A DNA stretch of 9,937 nt from Clostridiales bacterium UBA1701 (GTDB lineage Bacteria > Bacillota > Clostridia > Oscillospirales > Oscillospiraceae): NCBI GenBank assembly GCA_002320035.1, contig DCJL01000015.1:20311-30247 (forward strand), given 5' to 3'. The number at the start of each line of letters is the position of its first letter. Position 1 is the stretch's first letter. The position numbers and the translations under genes were made by a program. Positions 6,280 through 9,937 of this stretch are shown in pieces. Below the pieces are notes generated by a model. The model had not been told where the DNA came from. It did not search any database and saw only the letters and a list, made by a program, of their open reading frames with translations.

Positions 6280-7194
6280 ATGAGACGCAAAAGGGACGGC
6301 TCTGCGGTAAACAGCTATCTGCTGCGCAGGCCCATTCAGCGTTGGTCGCCGGTGTTTCTTCTGCCAATGGCGGCGGCTTTCTGCATCGGCTTTGTCTGGC
6401 CTTTTTTACACGGCATTTTTCTATCGTTCTGCAAATTCAAAACTACGAGCAAATGGACCTGGGTGGGCATTTCAAACTATCTTAAGGCCTTTCAGGACGA
6501 GAGCTTTGTATATTCATTCTGGCATACGGCGCTGTTTGCCATGGTTTCGCTGCTGCTTATCAATGTCCTCGCCTTTGCCGTTGCCTACGCGCTGACCCAA
6601 GGACTTAGGGGAACCAACCTGTTCCGCACGGTTTTCTTCATGCCGAATCTCATAGGCGGAATCGTTTTGGGATATATCTGGAGCATGATCTTTGACGGTG
6701 TGCTCAGTCGTTACGGGACCTCCATCCTGCTCAACGGCAGGCTTGGCTTCTGGGGGCTGATCATCCTGATGTGCTGGCAGCAGATCGGCTATATGATGAT
6801 CATTTACATAGCGGGGCTCCAGGCCGTGCCGGAGGATATGCTGGAGGCTGCGAGAATCGACGGCGCCAGCGCCTGGCAGACGCTCTGGAAGGTCACGATT
6901 CCCAATGTCATGCCTTCCATTACCATCTGTACCTTCCTCACGCTGACCAACAGCTTTAAGCTCTTTGACCAGAACCTGGCCCTGACTGGGGGACAGCCCT
7001 ATATTATAAATCCGGACGGGACCTCGATCCATACAACGGAAATGCTCGCTTTGAACATCTACAACACTTTCTATGGCCAGGCTGCCAACGCCCGCGGCGT
7101 AGCGCAGGCAAAAGCGGTGTTGTTCTTTGTCCTGGTAGCGGGGATCGGCCTGATTCAGCTCTATGCGACGCGGCGTAAGGAGGTGCAGCAGTAA
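6280..7194 (+). CDS. Sugar ABC transporter permease, CUT1 MalF-like subunit
   Basis: One of the two membrane subunits of the carbohydrate importer, 304 residues. Hydrophobic helices are visible near 24-45, 82-106, 114-137, 158-180, 212-232 and 276-296. The cytoplasmic EAA loop that docks on the ATPase is clear: EAARIDGASAWQTLWKVTIP at 189-208, with the invariant glycine at 195. MalF-type binding-protein-dependent permeases of Gram-positives lack the large periplasmic P2 loop of E. coli MalF, and so does this one. The start is set at ATG 6280 because of the upstream GGGAG; a GTG at 6271 would add three residues. Its stop overlaps the start of the second permease by one base (TAATG), so the pair is translated together. 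Transport direction (import) follows from the family and from the binding protein gene upstream. Substrate is inferred as a maltodextrin-like glucan from malQ. Confidence 0.9.
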   Translation: MRRKRDGSAVNSYLLRRPIQRWSPVFLLPMAAAFCIGFVWPFLHGIFLSFCKFKTTSKWTWVGISNYLKAFQDESFVYSFWHTALFAMVSLLLINVLAFAVAYALTQGLRGTNLFRTVFFMPNLIGGIVLGYIWSMIFDGVLSRYGTSILLNGRLGFWGLIILMCWQQIGYMMIIYIAGLQAVPEDMLEAARIDGASAWQTLWKVTIPNVMPSITICTFLTLTNSFKLFDQNLALTGGQPYIINPDGTSIHTTEMLALNIYNTFYGQAANARGVAQAKAVLFFVLVAGIGLIQLYATRRKEVQQ

Positions 7195-8051
7195 TGGGAA
7201 GCACTTTGTTGAAAAAGAAAAAGAACGGCAGGACGCTTCTTAGCCTGCTCTTTGCTTTTGTGTGCCTTCTGTATGTCCTGCCCGTCTTTATGGTCCTGCT
7301 CAACTCCTTTAAACTCAACACCTTTGTCAAAACAGAGACCTTTGCCTGGCCAACGGAGGAGAGCTATGCGGGCACGGCGAACTATGTCAAGGGGATGACT
7401 TTCGGAAACTATCCCTTCGTCAAGTCCGCCATGTACAGCCTGGCCATAACCCTCCTCTCCACTGGCCTGATCCTCATCTGCACGTCCATGGCCGCCTGGT
7501 ATATCTCCCGGGTGGACTCACTTTTCTGCCGGATTGTGTATTACGGCTGCGTGTTTTCCATGGTGGTGCCCTTCCAGATGGTCATGTTTACGCTTTCAAA
7601 AACCGCGGATACGCTCAAGCTGAACACGCCCTGGACCATTCCTGTTATTTATCTGGGCTTCGGCGCGGGGCTGGCGGTATTCATGTTTGCCGGCTTTATC
7701 AAAAGCATACCGCTTGAGATAGAAGAGGCTGCCGCCATAGATGGCTGCGGGCCAATGCGCACCTTTTTCCAGGTCGTGCTCCCCATGCTCAGACCGACGA
7801 TGCTGTCCATCGGAATTCTTGAGATCATGTGGGTCTGGAACGACTATCTGCTTCCGTACCTTGTGCTGGACAGAACCAAATACATGACCATACCAATACA
7901 CATCCAGTACCTGAAGGGAAGCTATGGTACGGTGGATCTGGGGGCGACAATGGCGCTCATCATGCTCAGCATCGTGCCGGTCATCGTGTTTTACCTTACC
8001 TGCCAGAAGCATATTATAAAGGGCGTGGCCGCGGGGGCGGTCAAGGGATAG
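7194..8051 (+). CDS. Sugar ABC transporter permease, CUT1 MalG-like subunit
   Basis: Second membrane subunit of the importer, 285 residues. It starts with a basic segment (KKKKNGR, 7-13), has helices near 14-37, 81-104, 113-134, 152-172, 204-222 and 250-270, and carries the EAA loop EEAAAIDGCGPMRTFFQVVL at 177-196 with the invariant glycine at 184. The segment ILEIMWVWNDYLLPYLVL (208-225) is typical of MalG-type subunits, which in E. coli contribute to the transmembrane sugar path. A strong TAAGGAGG site sits just before the ATG inside the end of the first permease gene. The gene for the glucanotransferase follows 23 nt later on the same strand. No ATPase gene lies between or after these genes, so a shared MsmK/MalK-type ATPase encoded elsewhere must power the complex (inference from family practice in Gram-positives). 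Confidence 0.9.
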   Translation: MGSTLLKKKKNGRTLLSLLFAFVCLLYVLPVFMVLLNSFKLNTFVKTETFAWPTEESYAGTANYVKGMTFGNYPFVKSAMYSLAITLLSTGLILICTSMAAWYISRVDSLFCRIVYYGCVFSMVVPFQMVMFTLSKTADTLKLNTPWTIPVIYLGFGAGLAVFMFAGFIKSIPLEIEEAAAIDGCGPMRTFFQVVLPMLRPTMLSIGILEIMWVWNDYLLPYLVLDRTKYMTIPIHIQYLKGSYGTVDLGATMALIMLSIVPVIVFYLTCQKHIIKGVAAGAVKG

Positions 8052-8074
8052 GCGCCCGGAAAAGAGAGAATCGT

Positions 8075-9556
8075 ATGGAACGCAGCAGCGGAATTTTGAT
8101 GCCTATGAGCGCTCTGCCCGCAAAATACGGCATTGGGACCATGGGCAGATGCGCTTATCAATTTGTTGATTTTCTGAAAGCAGCCGGGCAAAAATACTGG
8201 CAGCTTCTCCCCATCGGCCCCACCAGCTATGGGGACAGCCCCTATGCCTCCTTCTCATCCTTCGCGGGAAACCCTTATTTTATCGACCTGGACCTGCTTG
8301 CCAAGGAGGGGCTGCTTAAAAGGGCGGAGCTGAATAGGCCGGACTGGGGAGATGATCCTGCCCGGGTGGACTACGGCAAGATCTATCGGAGCCGCTTTGG
8401 GATCCTGCGTCTGGCTTTTGAGCGGGGCAGGGAGTGCCTTGCGGAGGAAATCCTGGCGTTTCGGGAAAAAAACAGGGGCTGGGTAGAGAATTACGCCCTT
8501 TATATGGCCGTAAAAGCCCATTTCGGCATGATGAGCTGGACCGAATGGCCCCAGGAGGACATCCGGCTCCACCGGCCCGGCGCCGTGGAGAAATACGGGG
8601 CGCTTCTGCGGGAGGATGTGGACTTCTATATATTCGTGCAGTACCTGTTTTTCCGCCAGTGGGACGCTCTGCGGGACTATGCCCATGAAAACGGCGTACA
8701 GTTCATAGGGGATATTCCCATCTATGTGGCGCTGGACTCCGCTGATGTGTGGAGCGAGCCGGAGTTTTTTCAGCTTGACGGGGAAAATGTGCCGGTTGAG
8801 GTCTCCGGTGTGCCTCCGGACGCTTTTACCGAGGATGGCCAGCTCTGGGGGAACCCCCTCTATGACTGGGAAGCCATGAAAAGGGACGGTTACGGCTGGT
8901 GGCTGCGCCGCATCGACGGAGCCAGAAGGCTTTATGACATTATTCGCATCGACCATTTCCGGGGCCTGGAGAGCTACTGGGCTGTGCCATACGGGGCGGA
9001 GACGGCCAGGGAAGGCCGGTGGAGGCCCGGCCCGGGTATGGACATAATAAAGGTGCTGATGTCCTGGTTCAAAGATCTGAACCTGATAGCCGAGGATCTG
9101 GGCTATGTAACTCCCCAGGTGAAAAAGCTCCTGGCGGATTCCGGCCTGCCCGGCATGCGGATTCTGGAATTTGCCTTTGACGCCCATGGGGAGTCGGACT
9201 ATTTGCCTCATCGCTGCGCGCCCAACAGCGTCTGCTACATCGGCACCCATGACAACGACACGGTTATGGGCTGGGTGGAGGCCACGGGCAGGGAGGACCT
9301 GCGCTTTGCGCGGCGCTATATGCATATCACCGAGGACGAGGGCTGGTGCTGGGGCCTTGTGCGCACTGGCATGGCCACACCCTCCGACCTTTTTGTTGTC
9401 CAGATGCAGGATTTGCTGGAATTGCCGGCTTCCTGCCGCATGAACACCCCCGGCACAAGCGGCGGCAACTGGCAATGGAGAATGCTCCCTGGCGCCGGCA
9501 GCAAAAAGCTGGCGAAAAAGCTCAGGGAGTATACGGAGACTTACAGAAGAATATAA
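8075..9556 (+). CDS. malQ: 4-alpha-glucanotransferase (amylomaltase, GH77)
   Basis: Cytoplasmic enzyme that moves alpha-1,4-glucan segments between maltodextrin chains and releases glucose (EC 2.4.1.25). At 493 residues it is close to the compact Thermus amylomaltase (500) and lacks the N-terminal domain of E. coli MalQ. Family motifs are present throughout: SSGILMPMSALPAKYGIG at 4-21, LLPIGPTSYGDSPY at 44-57 with FAGNPYFIDL after it, RIDHFRG containing the nucleophile Asp293, AEDLG containing the acid/base Glu340, and THDNDT containing the third carboxylate Asp393. Asp293 and Glu340 fall at the same numbers as in the Thermus enzyme. The start at 8075 is chosen because the protein then opens with the conserved N-terminal motif; an upstream in-frame ATG at 7829 would overlap the permease gene. 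The ribosome binding site is modest (AAGAGAG). It is last in the operon, supporting maltodextrin-type import; no glucan phosphorylase is in view. Confidence 0.96.
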   Translation: MERSSGILMPMSALPAKYGIGTMGRCAYQFVDFLKAAGQKYWQLLPIGPTSYGDSPYASFSSFAGNPYFIDLDLLAKEGLLKRAELNRPDWGDDPARVDYGKIYRSRFGILRLAFERGRECLAEEILAFREKNRGWVENYALYMAVKAHFGMMSWTEWPQEDIRLHRPGAVEKYGALLREDVDFYIFVQYLFFRQWDALRDYAHENGVQFIGDIPIYVALDSADVWSEPEFFQLDGENVPVEVSGVPPDAFTEDGQLWGNPLYDWEAMKRDGYGWWLRRIDGARRLYDIIRIDHFRGLESYWAVPYGAETAREGRWRPGPGMDIIKVLMSWFKDLNLIAEDLGYVTPQVKKLLADSGLPGMRILEFAFDAHGESDYLPHRCAPNSVCYIGTHDNDTVMGWVEATGREDLRFARRYMHITEDEGWCWGLVRTGMATPSDLFVVQMQDLLELPASCRMNTPGTSGGNWQWRMLPGAGSKKLAKKLREYTETYRRI

Positions 9557-9566
9557 GAAATTCTTT

Positions 9567-9598
9567 CCGCCGGACCTGAAGGTCCGGCGGAGATTTTT
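9567..9598 (+). terminator. Rho-independent terminator of the sugar operon
   Basis: A perfect 10-bp G+C-rich stem (CCGCCGGACC 9567-9576 with GGTCCGGCGG 9581-9590) has a TGAA tetraloop and is followed by AGATTTTT. It starts 10 nt after the malQ stop and is the clear end of the transcription unit. Confidence 0.92.
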
Positions 9599-9689
9599 CC
9601 GGCGCCATTCTATGCGCGGTAAAGAATGACGGAGGGGGATTTCCTGCATATTTCCGTCTGCCGAGCAGAAAATAAAGCCGATTCGTTAT

Positions 9690-9696
9690 AAGGAGG
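9690..9696 (+). promoter_or_regulatory. Strong Shine-Dalgarno sequence without a normal start codon
   Basis: AAGGAGG is a near-perfect ribosome binding site, but no ATG, GTG or TTG lies at a usable distance. The codon 8 nt downstream is ACG (9705-9707), which opens a plausible short reading frame. Confidence 0.5.
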
Positions 9697-9704
9697 GGAG
9701 AAAA

Positions 9705-9848
9705 ACGGAAAAAAAGAAAAAGTGGGAAACGCAGCCGCCCCCTGTGGAGACAGGCCATGACAGCAGGCCGGAGGAACGGAGCATGGCCCAAAAGGGTTTC
9801 AAAACCGGCTCCGATGCACCGGACGGTGTCTCCGGAAACTGGAGCTGA
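9705..9848 (+). CDS. Candidate 47-codon small protein with ACG in place of a start codon
   Basis: I do not recognise this protein with confidence. Behind the AAGGAGG site the frame opens with ACG and reads EKKKKWETQPPPVETGHDSR, then PEERSMAQKGFKTGSDAPDG, then VSGNWS and TGA. The composition is protein-like (charged Lys-rich start, Pro-rich stretch, then a Gly/Ser segment) and the frame has no canonical start between its upstream stop at 9627 and an internal GTG at 9744. A second option is the internal ATG at 9783, which has GGAGGA 7 nt upstream and would give only 21 residues. The FKTGxDAP...SGNW stretch recalls, from memory, small YjzC-like proteins (FKPGxxAPxSG), which are longer, so this may be a start-less and truncated remnant. 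It is the first reading frame after the operon terminator; no promoter was found for it. Confidence 0.35.
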   Translation, partial: TEKKKKWETQPPPVETGHDSRPEERSMAQKGFKTGSDAPDGVSGNWS

Positions 9849-9858
9849 GGCGTATCCT

Positions 9859-9907
9859 GCCCGCGGGGAGCGGTCGCTGTGCCCTTTTGTGTGCCACGCG
9901 GGCCTTT
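9859..9907 (+). terminator. Weak terminator-like hairpin
   Basis: GCCCGCG (9859-9865) pairs with CGCGGGC (9897-9903) around a 31-nt loop and is followed by CTTTATATTATTT. The stem is perfect but short for such a loop. It follows the candidate small frame by 10 nt, where a terminator would be expected. Confidence 0.3.
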
Positions 9908-9916
9908 ATATTATTT

Positions 9917-9934
9917 CAGCTTGTCAAAAAAGTC
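9917..9934 (-). repeat. TTTTTTGACA motif, right copy
   Basis: Read on the minus strand this is TTTTTTGACAAGCTGAAA, a partner of the left-edge motif in inverted orientation. It is followed, also on the minus strand, by the weak hairpin at 9903-9859. Two copies in 10 kb hint at a dispersed intergenic element, but part of the likeness is the T-run. Confidence 0.35.
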
Positions 9935-9937
9935 CAT

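Larger units (their letters stand above)
9599..9937. other. Right-edge region without an ordinary gene
   Basis: After the terminator there are 339 bases with no recognisable gene of normal length. It holds a candidate short frame with an atypical start (9705-9848), a weak hairpin after it (9859-9903) and a TTTTTTGACAAGCTGAAA motif read on the minus strand at 9917-9934. On the minus strand the last bases also give a short frame MDFFDKLK followed by TAA at 9911-9913. This could be the very end of a gene entering from the right, but too little is visible. Confidence 0.6.

Noticed and set aside
7829..8074. 82-residue N-terminal extension of MalQ
   Set aside because: It overlaps the second permease in another frame, has no conserved content, and the GH77 N-terminal motif begins at the ATG at 8075.
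8255..9649. 464-codon open frame on the minus strand across malQ
   Set aside because: The plus strand encodes an intact GH77 enzyme with all catalytic residues. The antisense frame shows no family features and also runs through the terminator hairpin.
1..9937. CRISPR array, tRNA, rRNA, insertion sequence or phage attachment site
   Set aside because: I saw no regularly spaced repeats, no tRNA or rRNA signature, no transposase or integrase, and no flanking direct repeats that would mark an insertion.

Overview
The window looks like chromosomal DNA of a G+C-rich, low-oxygen Firmicute. A gut Clostridia lineage such as Oscillospiraceae is my best guess. The reasons are the AGGAGG-type ribosome binding sites, the short lipoprotein signal ending in LCAC-G with an Ala/Ser/Glu/Pro linker, the cysteine-rich extracellular protein, and the sugar ABC importer that lacks its own ATPase gene. 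This assignment is inference; there is no rRNA or marker gene here.

Left half, minus strand (3377 down to 77): four tightly packed genes read as one transcript. In order of transcription they are an ECF-type sigma factor, a six-helix membrane protein of unknown function, an ABC ATPase and an ABC-2 type permease. Adjacent genes overlap by 4 and 17 nt and then sit 1 nt apart. The unit looks like a self-regulated, signal-responsive ABC export or membrane-remodelling system with unknown substrate. A hairpin at 27-57 lies just past its end.

Centre (3378-3690): a 313-base divergent control region. It holds a very good plus-strand sigma-A promoter (TTGACT, 17 nt, TAATAT). Just downstream are two adjoining 14-bp near-palindromes centred on CCGG, which look like operators for the LacI-family regulator encoded next. 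A weaker extended -10 promoter candidate for the sigma operon points the other way.

Right half, plus strand (3691 to 9556): a LacI-family regulator, a CUT1-type sugar-binding lipoprotein, two CUT1 permeases and a 4-alpha-glucanotransferase (malQ). This is an alpha-glucan (maltodextrin) uptake and processing operon. The binding protein captures the oligosaccharide, the two permeases import it using an ATPase encoded elsewhere (MsmK/MalK type), and MalQ rearranges the internalised glucan chains. A 16-bp perfect hairpin between the binding protein and the permeases probably sets the usual excess of binding protein over permease. A canonical terminator ends the operon at 9567-9598.

Right edge (9599-9937): no ordinary gene. 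There is a candidate 47-codon reading frame behind a strong Shine-Dalgarno sequence, but it has ACG where the start codon should be. It is followed by a weak hairpin and by a short motif (TTTTTTGACA...) also present, in opposite orientation, at the left edge of the window.
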